Of a stretch of 64,000 bases of DNA, positions 20,392-31,940 are shown in pieces. The notes beneath the pieces are model-generated. The model did no database searches. It was not told where the DNA came from and was given only the letters and a program-made list of their open reading frames with translations. Source of the stretch: Pseudooceanicola marinus (GTDB taxonomy: Bacteria; Pseudomonadota; Alphaproteobacteria; Rhodobacterales; Rhodobacteraceae). Location: positions 2,501 through 66,500 of the forward strand of contig NZ_PGTC01000015.1 of assembly GCF_002786295.1 (NCBI RefSeq), given 5' to 3'. The position numbers and the translations under genes were made by a program. Each line of letters starts with the position of its first letter. The first letter of the stretch is position 1.

Positions 20392-21352
20392 CCAACCCTC
20401 CCGCGGCCAGGGGCAGGGTTTCGGGCTGGGCCGCGCCGGCGTCGGGCGCGCCCTCCTGGCTCGGGGCGGGCACGGGGGGCAGGGCGGCACTGCCCCCGGG
20501 CAGGATCATGCCGCCGGGCTGGGTCAGGTTTTCGGTGCCCAGGTGACGCAGCACGCGCAGGAACTCCAGCCGCTCGTAATCGGCGGCCAGGCGCACCCGC
20601 AGGCGGCCCGCCTTGTCCTCGGCCACCTGGCCGACCAGCAGGCCCGCTGGGAAGACCCCACCGTCGCCCGAGCTGACCACCCGGTCGCCGGGGCGCACCA
20701 GATCGTTGTCCTCGATGAAATCGAGGGCCGGGGCGGCGGTGTTGTCGCCCATGACCATGGCGGTCTGGCCCGAGGGCTGGATGGTGACGGGCATGCGCGA
20801 GGAGGTGTCGGTCAGCAGGATCACCCGGCTGATCTTGTCGCCGACGCCGGAAATCCGGCCGACCAGGCCGATCCCGTCCATCGCGGCCCAGCCATCGACG
20901 ATGCCGTCGCGCGCGCCGATGTTCAGCAGAACCGACTGCCGGTAGGGCGAGCCACTGTCGGCCATCACCACGCCGGTGATATAGGTCAGCCGCGGATCCA
21001 GCTGCACGTTGTTCAGGTCCAGCAGGCGGGCGTTTTCCTGTTCCAGCTGCAGCGCGGCCTCTTTCCAGGCCTTCATCTGCTGCAACTCGCGGCGCAACTC
21101 GTTGTTCTGCTCGACGATGCGCTGGTAGCTCTGGAAATCGCGGATCAGGTTCACCGCGCCGGTCACCGGCGCCATGGCCCAGTCCATCGAGGGCACGACG
21201 CGGTCGATCACCTCGGCGCGGAACCGTTCCACGCGCGGGCTGTCGATGCGCCAGACCAGGAAGATCCCGATCAGCAGCAGCACGATCACGGACAGGATCA
21301 GCCGCCGGAGCGGGGTGATGTAATCCTCGTCCTGTGGTCTGTCCTTGGCCAT
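20384..21352 (-). CDS. mreC: Rod shape-determining protein MreC
   Basis: A 322-residue protein with one N-terminal membrane helix (about 18-35), a coiled coil (about 75-115, ELRRELQQMKAWKEAALQLEQENARLL) and two periplasmic beta domains carrying GVVMADSGSPYRQSVLLNIGARDGI and VVSSGDGGVFPAGLLVGQV. It activates PBP2-RodA. A disordered Pro/Ala-rich tail follows residue 285. It starts 68 nt after mreB. Confidence 0.94.
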   Translation of the reverse strand: MAKDRPQDEDYITPLRRLILSVIVLLLIGIFLVWRIDSPRVERFRAEVIDRVVPSMDWAMAPVTGAVNLIRDFQSYQRIVEQNNELRRELQQMKAWKEAALQLEQENARLLDLNNVQLDPRLTYITGVVMADSGSPYRQSVLLNIGARDGIVDGWAAMDGIGLVGRISGVGDKISRVILLTDTSSRMPVTIQPSGQTAMVMGDNTAAPALDFIEDNDLVRPGDRVVSSGDGGVFPAGLLVGQVAEDKAGRLRVRLAADYERLEFLRVLRHLGTENLTQPGGMILPGGSAALPPVPAPSQEGAPDAGAAQPETLPLAAGGLDG

Positions 21353-21420
21353 GTGGACCCCCAGAAAGACAGGGAAACGGCCCGTGCGAGGCCCGTTGTC
21401 AGGTCCTCAGCTTCGGGTGC

Positions 21421-23463
<2,043 letters not shown>

Positions 23464-23467
<4 letters not shown>

Positions 23468-24036
23468 GCGAGGAGGGCATCAGCCAGGACGGGCGCAGCG
23501 AGCTGGAGAAGTTCCGCGCCGGCGGCACCTGGTACGACGGCATGGACCCGGAGATCGACGCCCTGCGCGCCCCCGCACGGCGGGCCTGCTGGGCGCATAA
23601 CACCATGGACCCGGAGGCGCGTGGCGCAATGGCGCCGGAGCTGCGGGCCCTGCTGGGCGACGCCGGCAGCGCCTTCCTGGAGGCGCCGTTCCACTGTGTC
23701 TACGGGTTCAACCTGTCGCTGGGCGAGAACGTCTACATGAACAGCGGCTGCGTGGTGCTGGATTGCGCGCCGGTGCGCATCGGGGATCGCACCATGCTGG
23801 GCCCGCAGGTGAAACTGCTGTGCCCCGAACACCACCATGACCCGAAACTGCGCGGCGAGGGGCAGGAGATCGCCTGGCCGATCACCCTGGGCGCGGATGT
23901 CTGGATCGGCGCCGGGGCAATCGTGATGGGCGGCGTGACCATCGGCGACGGGGCTATCGTGGCCGCCGGGGCCGTGGTGACCCGCGACGTGGCCCCGGGG
24001 GCCAAGGTCGCGGGGGTGCCGGCGCGGCAGATGTAG
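23464..24036 (+). CDS. Sugar O-acetyltransferase (maltose/nodulation-type, LbH fold)
   Basis: A 190-residue acetyl-CoA dependent transferase of the LacA/Maa/NodL group. After a helical N-terminus ([20 protein letters not shown]) come hexapeptide repeats: [26 protein letters not shown], and [33 protein letters not shown]. The catalytic His lies in [10 protein letters not shown]. The ATG at 23464 overlaps the rlmJ stop; the frame is open upstream only as a shadow of rlmJ. The sugar substrate cannot be told. Confidence 0.88.
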
Positions 24037-24064
24037 CGGTCTCCCGACCGGACCCCCTTGGGCC

Positions 24065-24451
24065 TCAGGCCAGGTCGACGGGGCGCGACTTGCCGCTTTC
24101 GTCGACGGCAACCATGGTGAATTTCGCTTCGGTCACATGCTCGCGCACGGCGGCATAGGCACGGCGGGCCCAGACCTCGATCCGGATCACCATGGAGGTG
24201 CGGCCCACGTGATCGACGGCGGTGTAAACGCACAGGGTATCGCCCACCTTCACCGGCTTCTTGAACACGATCTGATCGGCGGCGATGGTCACTGTGCGAC
24301 CATTGCTGCGCTCGTTGGCGCGGATCGCCGCGGCTAGGTCCATCTGGGACATGACCCAGCCGCCGAAGATGTCGCCGGCGGCATTGGTGTCGGCCGGCAT
24401 GGCCAGGGTTCTGAGGGTCAGTTCCATTCCCTCGGGCGTTTGGTCCGGCAT
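24065..24451 (-). CDS. Acyl-CoA thioesterase, YciA-like hot-dog fold
   Basis: A 128-residue hot-dog thioesterase. Family marks are PADTNAAGDIFGGWVMSQMDLAAAI (about 19-43), with the catalytic Asp in GDIFGGW, and FKKPVKVGDTLCVYTAVDHVGRTSM. YciA-type enzymes hydrolyse short to medium acyl-CoA. The ORF is open 484 codons upstream but the family starts at MPDQTPEGMELTLRTLAMP (24451). Convergent with the acetyltransferase gene. Confidence 0.9.
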   Translation of the reverse strand: MPDQTPEGMELTLRTLAMPADTNAAGDIFGGWVMSQMDLAAAIRANERSNGRTVTIAADQIVFKKPVKVGDTLCVYTAVDHVGRTSMVIRIEVWARRAYAAVREHVTEAKFTMVAVDESGKSRPVDLA

Positions 24452-24685
24452 CTCGGGCCTCCGTTGCTGCCCTCCCCGGCGCCGAAATAGGCCCTGATCC
24501 GGCGAAGGTACAGGCGCGGCGCCTGCAAGGGTGTTATGCATCCTCAGGCCAGCGGGTCCGGCCAAGCGGCGGGAATGGTTGGGCAATTCGGTGCCCCTCC
24601 GCCCGGCGTCCATAGAGTCTGGCGATTTCAGGTGGTACTGGCCGCCTCCCGCGCTATCTTCCGCGCGAGGCAGAGAGGGAACGGC

Positions 24686-25648
24686 ATGAGCGGACTTCTG
24701 GCACTTCTCGATGATGTGGCGGCCATCGCCAAGGTGGCGGCATCGTCGGTGGACGACGTGGTGGGACAGGCGGTGAAGGCCTCGACCAAGGCCACGGGCG
24801 CGCTGATCGACGACGCGGCGGTGACGCCGAAATACGTGCAGGGCTTCTCGGCCGAGCGCGAACTGCCCATCGTGTGGAAGATCGCGCGCGGCTCGCTGTT
24901 CAACAAGCTGGTGCTGCTCTTGCCCGTGGCGCTGTTGCTTGCGGCCTTTGCGCCGATGCTGATCTATCCGCTGCTGATGATCGGTGGCGCCTACCTGAGT
25001 TTCGAGGGGGCGGAGAAGGTCTGGCACGTGATCAGCCCCGCCCACCATGACATCGACGAGCAGGTGGAGAAGAAGACCCACGGCGAGATCGGTCTGGAAG
25101 AGCAGAAGGTTCAGGGCGCCATCAAGACGGATTTCATCCTGTCGGCGGAGATCATGACGATCACCCTCTCGGCCCTGCCGCCCGACCTGTCCTTCTGGAC
25201 AGAGGCCGGGGCGCTGGCGGTGGCCGGTGTTCTCATCACGCTTGTGGTCTATGGCGCCGTGGCGGTGATCGTGAAGGCCGATGATCTGGGTCTGCTGATG
25301 GCCTCCTCCGGGCGGCTGGGGATCACCCGCTGGCTGGGCCGGATGATCGTGCGTGGCATGCCCCTGCTGCTGAAGCTGCTGATGATCGTCGGCACCGCGG
25401 CGATGATCTGGGTCGGCGGCTCGATCATCGTGCACGGGCTGCATGAGCTGGGCTGGCACTGGCCCTATGAGAGCATCCATCACGTCGCCGTCGGTGCAGC
25501 CGCCGGCGTGGCCGAGCAGTGGCAGGGCGCGGTGGAATGGATCGTGACGGCGGCACTGGACGGGGTGATCGGCCTTGTCCTGGGCGCGGTGATCGTCGCG
25601 CTTTACAACGCGATCGCGCCGATCTTCCGCCCGCGGGGGGCGCATTGA
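24686..25648 (+). CDS. DUF808 family inner-membrane protein
   Basis: A 320-residue protein of the DUF808 (YedI) family, recognised by MSGLLALLDDVAAIAKVAASSVDDVVGQ and the later GAYLSFEGAEKVWH. There are about six membrane helices, including two near residues 70-105 and others at 175-210 and 230-260. Function unknown. AGAGGGA lies 8 nt before ATG 24686; the open frame upstream is not supported. The stop overlaps the TTG start of the kinase gene. Confidence 0.87.
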   Translation: MSGLLALLDDVAAIAKVAASSVDDVVGQAVKASTKATGALIDDAAVTPKYVQGFSAERELPIVWKIARGSLFNKLVLLLPVALLLAAFAPMLIYPLLMIGGAYLSFEGAEKVWHVISPAHHDIDEQVEKKTHGEIGLEEQKVQGAIKTDFILSAEIMTITLSALPPDLSFWTEAGALAVAGVLITLVVYGAVAVIVKADDLGLLMASSGRLGITRWLGRMIVRGMPLLLKLLMIVGTAAMIWVGGSIIVHGLHELGWHWPYESIHHVAVGAAAGVAEQWQGAVEWIVTAALDGVIGLVLGAVIVALYNAIAPIFRPRGAH

Positions 25649-26289
25649 CCGCTCCGGTGGCGACCGACGCGGACGCCCTGGCCGGTCAGCTGGCGCTGCG
25701 CGCCGAGGCGCGGGCGGGCCGGCTGGTGGTGGCGCTGGCCGGGCCGCCCGGTGCGGGCAAGTCGACCATTGTCGAGCCGCTGTGTGGGGCGCTGCGCGCC
25801 CGCGGCCTGGCGACCGAGATCCTGCCGATGGATGGCTACCATTACGACAATGGCGTGCTGGAGGTACGGGGACTGCTGTCGCGCAAGGGCGCGCCCGAGA
25901 CATTCGATGCCGCCGGACTGGCCCTGTCGCTTCGGGCGCTGACGGCGCCGGGCGCCCCGGACCTGGCAGTTCCGGTCTTCGACCGGGCCCTCGATCTGTC
26001 GCGCGGCTCTGCCCGCCTCATTGCGGCCGAGACCCGCGTGCTGCTGGTCGAGGGCAACTACCTGCTGCTGAACCGCGCCCCATGGGACCGGCTGCGCCCG
26101 CTCTTCGACGTGACGGTGGAGCTGAGTTGCCCGCTGGAGGTGCTGGAGGCGCGGCTGATGGCGCGCTGGCTGGACCTGGGCTTGCCGGAGGCCGTGGCAC
26201 GGGAGAAGGTCGAGGGCAACGACCTGCCCAATGCCCGCACCGTGGCCGAGGAAAGCGTTCCGGCGGAGTTCCGCATCGCGACCGGCTGA
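25645..26289 (+). CDS. P-loop nucleoside/nucleotide kinase family protein
   Basis: A 214-residue kinase-like P-loop protein of the uridine kinase/PanK-like superfamily. Walker A is GPPGAGKST (33-41); LPMDGYHYDN is the substrate-phosphate segment seen in this group; VLLVEGNYLLLN and a basic LMARWLDLG follow. Relatives include fructose-transport and nucleoside kinases; substrate unknown. The best start is TTG 25645, in a TTGA overlap with the DUF808 stop; GTG 25657 is an alternative. The two are likely cotranscribed. Confidence 0.8.
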   Translation: MTAPVATDADALAGQLALRAEARAGRLVVALAGPPGAGKSTIVEPLCGALRARGLATEILPMDGYHYDNGVLEVRGLLSRKGAPETFDAAGLALSLRALTAPGAPDLAVPVFDRALDLSRGSARLIAAETRVLLVEGNYLLLNRAPWDRLRPLFDVTVELSCPLEVLEARLMARWLDLGLPEAVAREKVEGNDLPNARTVAEESVPAEFRIATG

Positions 26290-26318
26290 GCGCCGATCCC
26301 GCGACCCTGAAACGACAG

Positions 26319-26340
26319 AAGCCGGCCCCGGGGCCGGCTT
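26319..26340. terminator. Bidirectional hairpin between convergent genes
   Basis: AAGCCGGCCCC directly abuts GGGGCCGGCTT, a perfect 22-nt palindrome, 30 nt after the kinase stop and 30 nt after the leuA stop. T-runs are short (TTCGTC), so efficiency is uncertain. Confidence 0.65.
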
Positions 26341-26369
26341 CGTCGCATCAGGGGTCAGTGGGCTGGGCC

Positions 26370-27950
26370 TCAGCTGACGTCCTTGTAGCTGATCTCGCGC
26401 GAATCGGCGCCTGCGCCGACCTTGCCGCGGCGCAGGATCAGGCGGTTCAGCGCGTGGATATAGGCCTCGACCGAGGCGACCACGGTATCCGTCGCGGCGC
26501 TGGAGCCGGTGACGATGCGACCGTCCTCGTTCAGTCGTACGCTGACGGTGGCCTGGGCATCGGTGCCCTTGGTCACGGCGGAAACCTGGTAAAGCTCCAG
26601 CTTGGCTTCATGCGGGAAGATCTCCTTCACCGCGTTGAAGGCCGCGTCTACGGGGCCGTCGCCAGTCGTCTTCGCCGTCTTCTCCTCGCCGTCCACCATC
26701 ATGGTGATGTCCGCCGATTGGCCGCCGGTGCCGCAGACCACGGTCAGCTCCTTCAGCGACAGGTAGTCGGGCGTCGCATCGTCGGACACGCGCACGAGGG
26801 CCAGGATGTCGTCGTCGTAGACTTCCTTCTTGCGGTCGGCGAGGTCCTTGAAGCGGGTGAAGACATCCATCAGCTGGTTGTCGGCCAGTTCCACGCCAAG
26901 CTGCTTGAGCTTGTCCTTCAGCGCGGCGCGGCCCGAATGCTTGCCCATCACCAGGTTGGTGGCGGCCAGGCCCACGTCCTCGGGGCGCATGATCTCGAAG
27001 GTCTCGGCGTTCTTCAGCATGCCGTCCTGGTGGATGCCGGATTCATGCGCGAAGGCGTTTTTGCCGACGATCGCCTTGTTAAACTGCACCGGGAAGCCCG
27101 AAACCGAGGCCACGCGGCGGGAGATGTTCATGATCTTCCGCGTGTCGATACCGGTGGTGTAGGGCATGATGTCGTGGCGCACCTTCAGCGCCATGGCGAC
27201 CTCTTCCAGCGCGGTGTTGCCGGCGCGTTCGCCCAGGCCGTTGATCGTGCATTCCACCTGGCGCGCGCCCGCCTCGACGGCGGCGAGGGAGTTGGCCGTC
27301 GCCATGCCGAGGTCGTTGTGACAATGGGTGGCAAAGACGATTTCGTCAGCGCCCGGCACGCGCTCGATCAGCATGCGGATCAGGTCGGCCGATTCCTTCG
27401 GCGCGGTGTAGCCCACCGTGTCGGGGATGTTGATCGTGGTGGCGCCGGCCTTGATGGCGATCTCGACCACGCGGCAGAGATAGTCATGTTCGGTCCGGGT
27501 CGCGTCCATCGGCGACCACTGGATGTTGTCGCAGAGGTTGCGCGCATGGGTCACCGTTTCGTGGATCCGCTCGGCCATCTGGTCCTGGTCGAGGTTGGGG
27601 ATCGCGCGGTGCAGCGGCGAGGTGCCGATGAAGGTATGGATCCGCGGGGAGTTGGCGTGTTTCACGGCCTCCCAGCAGCGGTCGATATCCTTGAAGTTGG
27701 CCCGGCTGAGGCCGCAGATCGTCGCGTTCTTCGACAGTTTCGCGATCTCGGACACGGCGTTGAAATCGCCCTCGGAGGCGATGGGGAAGCCGGCCTCGAT
27801 GATGTCGACGCCCATCTCGTCCAGAAGCTGGGCAATCTCCAGCTTTTCCTCGTGGGACATGGTGGCGCCGGGCGATTGCTCGCCATCACGCAGGGTGGTG
27901 TCGAAAATGAGTACGCGACCGGGGTCGCTGGGGACGATGTTCGATGTCAT
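26370..27950 (-). CDS. leuA: 2-isopropylmalate synthase
   Basis: A 526-residue LeuA that condenses acetyl-CoA with 2-oxoisovalerate, the first leucine step. The TIM-barrel domain has FDTTLRDGEQSPG (about 16-28) and the metal motif HCHND; GLGERAGNTALEEV is also typical. From about residue 390 is the C-terminal LeuA dimer domain that binds leucine for feedback control. GAGAGAGA and AGGAG lie before the ATG. Upstream is a leucine-rich leader ORF and a hairpin that suggest attenuation. Confidence 0.97.
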   Translation of the reverse strand: MTSNIVPSDPGRVLIFDTTLRDGEQSPGATMSHEEKLEIAQLLDEMGVDIIEAGFPIASEGDFNAVSEIAKLSKNATICGLSRANFKDIDRCWEAVKHANSPRIHTFIGTSPLHRAIPNLDQDQMAERIHETVTHARNLCDNIQWSPMDATRTEHDYLCRVVEIAIKAGATTINIPDTVGYTAPKESADLIRMLIERVPGADEIVFATHCHNDLGMATANSLAAVEAGARQVECTINGLGERAGNTALEEVAMALKVRHDIMPYTTGIDTRKIMNISRRVASVSGFPVQFNKAIVGKNAFAHESGIHQDGMLKNAETFEIMRPEDVGLAATNLVMGKHSGRAALKDKLKQLGVELADNQLMDVFTRFKDLADRKKEVYDDDILALVRVSDDATPDYLSLKELTVVCGTGGQSADITMMVDGEEKTAKTTGDGPVDAAFNAVKEIFPHEAKLELYQVSAVTKGTDAQATVSVRLNEDGRIVTGSSAATDTVVASVEAYIHALNRLILRRGKVGAGADSREISYKDVS

Positions 27951-27995
27951 GGGATCTCTCTCTTTTCTCCTGATGCCTGGGCGCGAAAGGCGTGT

Positions 27996-28033
27996 CCTCT
28001 GAGCGAGTCGCGCCGAAACGGCACGCTCAGAGG
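27996..28033 (-). promoter_or_regulatory. Candidate leuA attenuator hairpin
   Basis: On the minus strand CCTCTGAGCG (28033-28024) pairs perfectly with CGCTCAGAGG (28005-27996), and GCCG/CGGC closes a smaller hairpin in the loop. The first arm contains the stop codon and last Leu codon of the leader ORF, so a ribosome's position would decide whether it forms. No T-run follows, so it may act by Rho, by pausing, or on translation. Confidence 0.55.
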
Positions 28034-28116
28034 CGGATTAGGAGAAGCAGGCCGGCAGCCAGAGCGGCGCCCGAGATCGGACGCTGTGCGGTGGGGATAT
28101 AGGCCTGGGTCATCAT
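28027..28116 (-). CDS. Leucine-rich leader peptide of leuA
   Basis: A 29-residue ORF that begins MMTQAYIPTAQRPIS and ends AGLLLLIRL: five of the last seven codons are leucine (CTG CTT CTC CTA and final CTC), including the rare CTA. AGGAAGG is 5 nt before the ATG, a strong ribosome site. It ends 76 nt before leuA. Leader peptides of this kind sense charged tRNA-Leu by ribosome stalling. A longer open frame upstream to 28227 is not supported. Function is inferred. Confidence 0.65.
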   Translation of the reverse strand: MMTQAYIPTAQRPISGAALAAGLLLLIRL

Positions 28117-28368
28117 GGGGCCTTCCTTAGCGGATGCGCCGTCTGATGGGAAGGCAAAAAGCGGCAAAGGCGCCGGGATGTTTGTTGACAGATCAGGGAA
28201 CGGCCGATCAGTCAGCAATGCTGACAAATCTTGTTGAGGCGGTTATATTTTTTTCTATCAGTGATTTGAATTGATGTCGGGCCATTGCGGGCCCCGGAGG
28301 TCTGCGTCGGATCGGGCTGATCCGGCGGGCGAGGGGCGGGCTGTTCCACCCCTCGCAGGGCCCTGGGG

Positions 28369-29001
28369 TCAGGCGATCTCGTGCACCAGTTCGTCCAGCG
28401 GCTTGCGCACCTTCTTCATCGGCAGCAGCCAGTCGCCCCCCGTTTCATCGCGGTATCCCAGCGGCAGGATCAGCACGGCATGCAGGCCCTTTTCCGGCAG
28501 GCCGAGGATGGCGTCGACCTCGGCGGCGTCGAAGCCTTCCATCGGGGTCGAATCCACCTTCAGCTCGGCGGCGGCAGCCAGGGCGAAGCCAAGGGCGATA
28601 TAGGCCTGGCGCGCGGCGTGGTCGTGATTCACCTCCGCCGGGCGGGGCAGGTACATGGATTTCAGCCGCTCGTAATAGGCCTGCAGACCGGGGTTGGTCC
28701 CGCGTTCGGCCTCGGCCTGGGCCAGCACGGCGTCGATACGTTCAGGCGTGTAGTTGTCCCAGGCGGCGAAGACGAGGACATGGGAGCCTTCGGTCAGCTG
28801 CGCCTGGTCCCAGGCGGCCTCGCGCAGCTTTGCGCGGATCTCGGGGTTCTTCACGACGAACAGCTCGAAGGGCTGGGTGCCGGAAGAGGTGGGGGCCATC
28901 TGGATCGCCTCGACGATCTGGGCGACCTTCTCCTCGGGGACGGATTTCGTCGGGTCCATCTTCTTGGTGGCATAGCGCCAGGTCAGGGCATCGTTGAGCA
29001 T
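28369..29001 (-). CDS. Nitroreductase-family NAD(P)H-dependent oxidoreductase
   Basis: A 210-residue FMN enzyme of the NfsB type. RYATKKMDPTKSVPEEKV, AIQMAPTSSGTQPFELFVV (about 33-51) and the C-terminal GLHAVLILPLGYRDE are the FMN-binding segments. Such enzymes reduce nitroaromatics, quinones or dihydropteridine; physiological substrate unknown. It stands alone on the minus strand; a GC-rich hairpin GCGAGGGG/CCCCTCGC lies just after its stop (28329-28356) without a T-run. Confidence 0.88.
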   Translation of the reverse strand: MLNDALTWRYATKKMDPTKSVPEEKVAQIVEAIQMAPTSSGTQPFELFVVKNPEIRAKLREAAWDQAQLTEGSHVLVFAAWDNYTPERIDAVLAQAEAERGTNPGLQAYYERLKSMYLPRPAEVNHDHAARQAYIALGFALAAAAELKVDSTPMEGFDAAEVDAILGLPEKGLHAVLILPLGYRDETGGDWLLPMKKVRKPLDELVHEIA

Positions 29002-29337
29002 GTGGAAAGCTCCGTTGTTTCAATATCTGGCCGTCATCTGAGGAAGCGAACGGGCAAGTTCAATGGGCCGCGCGGTGTCGCTGGGCGGGGGATTGGCGGC
29101 AATACATTGATGTTATAGGGAAAAGGACGCTTTGCGCATACTTGCACAGGGCAGGCGCAGTCTGTCGGTTGCCGGTTTTTGACCCCTCGGGGACGGGGGC
29201 GCTGCCCCCGTCGCGGCAGGCCGCGACTCCCCGGAGTATTTTCGGCCTGCGTATGGAAGGGGGAAGGGGTACTAGCCGGAGCCGGGGCGCGCCAAGTCTC
29301 GGTCGAGGGAAAAGGCGGGGTCGGCAGCGGGCGCGCC
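29002..29337. other. 336-bp gap containing a double-hairpin repeat
   Basis: No gene is supported. Between 29193 and 29247 is the dispersed repeat described separately. The part near 29002-29130 is the upstream region of the nitroreductase gene. Nothing else is recognisable. Confidence 0.5.
29193..29247 (+). repeat. Double-hairpin intergenic repeat, copy 1
   Basis: ACGGGGGC-GCT-GCCCCCGT (29193-29211) is followed at once by TCGCGGC-AG-GCCGCGA (29211-29226) and then CTCCCCGGAGTATTTTCGGC. Copy 2 at 47032-47086 has the same order on the other strand with covarying stems. It lies beyond the 3' end of cmk. Confidence 0.65.
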
Positions 29338-29949
29338 CTAGTCCTGCATTGCCGCGCGGATCACTTCGCAGGCGCGGGCGACGGCTTCCTCTATGCTCAT
29401 GGTCGAAGTGTCCAGTTCGACGGCATCCGCGGCGGGTTTCAGCGGCGCCGTGGCGCGGGCGCTGTCGCGGGCGTCACGTTCGCGCAGGTCGGCCAGCACC
29501 GCTTCGGGCGTGGTGTCGACGCCCTTGCCGATCAGCTCGCGGTAGCGGCGGTCGGCGCGGATGGAATCGCTGGCGGTGACGAAGAGCTTCACCTCCGCCT
29601 CGGGGCAGATCACCGTGCCGATGTCGCGCCCGTCCAGGACGGCGCCGCCCTGACGGCGGGCGAAGGCGCGCTGGAAATCGACCAGGGCCGTGCGCACCTC
29701 GGGGATTGCGGCCACTTCGGAGGCGGCGCGGGCCACGTCCGGGCTGCGCAGGTCGTCGCGGTCCAGATCCTCGGCGCGCAGGGCCTGGGCGGCCTCCAGC
29801 GGCGCCATGCCATCCAGACGGCGGGCGCCGGTGGCCCGGTACAGCAGCCCGGTGTCCAGGTGTGCGAGCCCGAAGAGTCGCGCGACCTCCTTGGAGATCG
29901 TGCCCTTGCCGGCGGCGGCCGGCCCGTCGATGGCGATGGTGAAGCTCAT
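29338..29949 (-). CDS. cmk: (d)CMP kinase
   Basis: A 203-residue nucleoside monophosphate kinase. P-loop GPAAAGKGT (9-17), CMP-site region [11 protein letters not shown], and [24 protein letters not shown] are typical. It recycles CMP and dCMP to diphosphates. In many relatives cmk directly precedes rpsA; here it is on the other strand and 6.6 kb away. It lies 79 nt after the small membrane protein gene of the aroA unit. Confidence 0.96.
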   Translation of the reverse strand: MSFTIAIDGPAAAGKGTISKEVARLFGLAHLDTGLLYRATGARRLDGMAPLEAAQALRAEDLDRDDLRSPDVARAASEVAAIPEVRTALVDFQRAFARRQGGAVLDGRDIGTVICPEAEVKLFVTASDSIRADRRYRELIGKGVDTTPEAVLADLRERDARDSARATAPLKPAADAVELDTSTMSIEEAVARACEVIRAAMQD

Positions 29950-30028
29950 GTCCGTTCCCTTTTCTGGACCTGCTTTCTAGCGCTTCTGGCTGCACGGGGC
30001 CAGAGGAAGGGGGCGAATCGTCCCGTCG

Positions 30029-30520
30029 TTACCGACGGCGCAGCCGACGGAACGTCAGGGCGGCGGCGGCGCTCAGCCCTGCGCCCAGGATCAGCAGGAG
30101 ATTGAACGCGAAGAGTTGCGAAAGCAATGCCGGCAGGTTGCCCTGGGCCAGAGTTGGCGAACCGGGGGCGACGAGGAAGCCGAGACCCGTCACCATGCCG
30201 AAGGCGACGCCGGGCAATGCGAAGACCGCGCTGCAGCGCCCCAGCAGGGGGCGGAGCATCAACGGGGGCAGCGACAGGCACAGCGCGACCCAGCCCGCGG
30301 CGGCAAGCGCGGCCACCGGCGTGGGGGCACCGCCCATCGACGCAGGCATGGGGCCGGGCGGAGACAGCATCGTCACGAAGGGGGCGCTGACTTCCAGCAC
30401 GTAGGCGTCGAGGTCTGAAGTGCCCTGTGGGGCATGGGCAGAAGAGAGCCAGGCTGTCGCGAGCAAGACAAGGCCCGCGACCGCGAGGGAGGACCAGCGA
30501 AGACCGGCGCTCCGGTTCAC
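30029..30520 (-). CDS. Hypothetical membrane protein between aroA and cmk
   Basis: A 163-residue protein with three or four hydrophobic segments: an N-terminal signal or anchor (about 10-29), then about 69-86, 98-117 and 134-155, and a basic RRLRRR tail. I do not recognise a family. It starts within the last codon of aroA (ATGA overlap), which argues for a real, coupled gene despite overlapping shadow ORFs. Confidence 0.6.
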   Translation of the reverse strand: MNRSAGLRWSSLAVAGLVLLATAWLSSAHAPQGTSDLDAYVLEVSAPFVTMLSPPGPMPASMGGAPTPVAALAAAGWVALCLSLPPLMLRPLLGRCSAVFALPGVAFGMVTGLGFLVAPGSPTLAQGNLPALLSQLFAFNLLLILGAGLSAAAALTFRRLRRR

Positions 30521-31857
30521 TCCAGCGTGGCGCCGAGCTGGCGCATGAGATCCATGAAGATGGGGAAGGAGGTGGCGATGGGACCCGCGTCATCCACCGT
30601 TACCGGCGCCTGCGTCGACAGGCCGAGGCAGAGGAAGGACATGGCGATGCGGTGGTCGAGGAAGGTCTCGCAGGTGAATCCGCCGGGCACCTTGCCCGCG
30701 CCCATGCCGTCGACTTCCCACCAGTCCTCGCCGTCGCGCACGGTCACGCCGTTGCCGCGCAGCCCGCGCGCCATGGCGTCGATCCGGTCGCTTTCCTTCA
30801 CCCGCAGCTCCTTCACCCCGGTCATCCGGGTGGTGCCCGTGGCATTGGCGGCCACGACCGACAGCACCGGGTATTCGTCGATCATCGAGGCGGCGCGGGC
30901 GGGGGGCACGTCGATCCCCTGCATCGCGGGCGAATAACGGGCGCGCAGATCGGCCACCGGCTCGCCGCCCTCTTCGCGCAGGTTCTCGTAGGTCAGGTCG
31001 GCGCCCATTTCCTTCAGCGTGGTGAAAAGGCCCGCGCGGGTCGGGTTCAACCCGATGTTGGGTACCAGCACGTCGGAACCGGGCGTGATCAGCGCGGCAC
31101 AGACCGGGAAGGCGGCCGAGGAGGGATCGCGCGGGACCACGATGGTCTGCGGTTTCAGCTCGGGCTGGCCCTTCAGGGTGATGACGTGACCCTCGTCGGT
31201 CTCTTCGGTGGAGATCTGGGCGCCGAAACCCGCCAGCATCCGCTCGGTATGGTCGCGGGTGGCCTCCTTCTCGATCACCACGGTTTCGCCGGGGGTGTTC
31301 AGGCCCGCCAGCAGCACCGCGGATTTCACCTGGGCCGAGGGGACGGGGGTGGTGTAGCGCACCGGCACCGGGTTCTGCGCACCCACGAGGGTCAGCGGCA
31401 GGCGCCCGCCCGCGCGACCTACGGCCCTTGTGCCAAAGAGGGCCAGCGGATCGGTGACCCGTGCCATGGGGCGCGAATTCAGCGAGGCATCGCCGGTGAA
31501 GGTGACCGAGATCGGGCAGGTCGCCACCGCGCCCATGATCAGCCGCACCCCGGTGCCGGAGTTGCCGCAGTCGATCACGTGATCGGGCTCGGCAAAGCCG
31601 CCGGTGCCCACCCCATGGACGCGCCAGTTGCCGTCGCCGAGATTTTCCACCGTGGCGCCGAAGCTCTGCATCGCCTTGGCGGTGTCCAGCACGTCCTGAC
31701 CTTCCAGCAGGCCGGAGATATTGGTCTCCCCCACGGCCATGGCGCCGAAGATCAGCGCGCGGTGGCTGATGGACTTGTCGCCGGGCACATGGGCCTCGCC
31801 CTGCAGCGGGCCGGAGGCGCGGGCGGTCATCGGTTTGGGGGCGCCGTGGGCGGACAT
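30517..31857 (-). CDS. aroA: 3-phosphoshikimate 1-carboxyvinyltransferase (class II-like EPSP synthase)
   Basis: A 446-residue EPSP synthase of the shikimate pathway. It has the class II signature set: GDKS (26-29), SAQVK, RDHTE and NPTR, and strong resemblance to the Agrobacterium CP4 type. The active-site loop reads GNSGTG (98-103), with Gly101 where CP4 has Ala100. I chose ATG 31857 ([10 protein letters not shown]), with AGGAG 5 nt before; a Met 5 codons upstream lacks such a site. First gene of aroA-membrane protein-cmk. Confidence 0.95.
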   Translation of the reverse strand: MSAHGAPKPMTARASGPLQGEAHVPGDKSISHRALIFGAMAVGETNISGLLEGQDVLDTAKAMQSFGATVENLGDGNWRVHGVGTGGFAEPDHVIDCGNSGTGVRLIMGAVATCPISVTFTGDASLNSRPMARVTDPLALFGTRAVGRAGGRLPLTLVGAQNPVPVRYTTPVPSAQVKSAVLLAGLNTPGETVVIEKEATRDHTERMLAGFGAQISTEETDEGHVITLKGQPELKPQTIVVPRDPSSAAFPVCAALITPGSDVLVPNIGLNPTRAGLFTTLKEMGADLTYENLREEGGEPVADLRARYSPAMQGIDVPPARAASMIDEYPVLSVVAANATGTTRMTGVKELRVKESDRIDAMARGLRGNGVTVRDGEDWWEVDGMGAGKVPGGFTCETFLDHRIAMSFLCLGLSTQAPVTVDDAGPIATSFPIFMDLMRQLGATLE

Positions 31858-31940
31858 GGGAACTCCTCGCATCTTGCGCGGGTCTGATAGCGCAAGCGAG
31901 GAAGCGGGTCACGCCAATTCAGTGAGGGCGCGGCGCGGGC

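Noticed and set aside
24452-25903. Long N-terminal extension of the thioesterase frame
   Set aside because: Antisense to the DUF808 gene; the hot-dog family starts at 24451.
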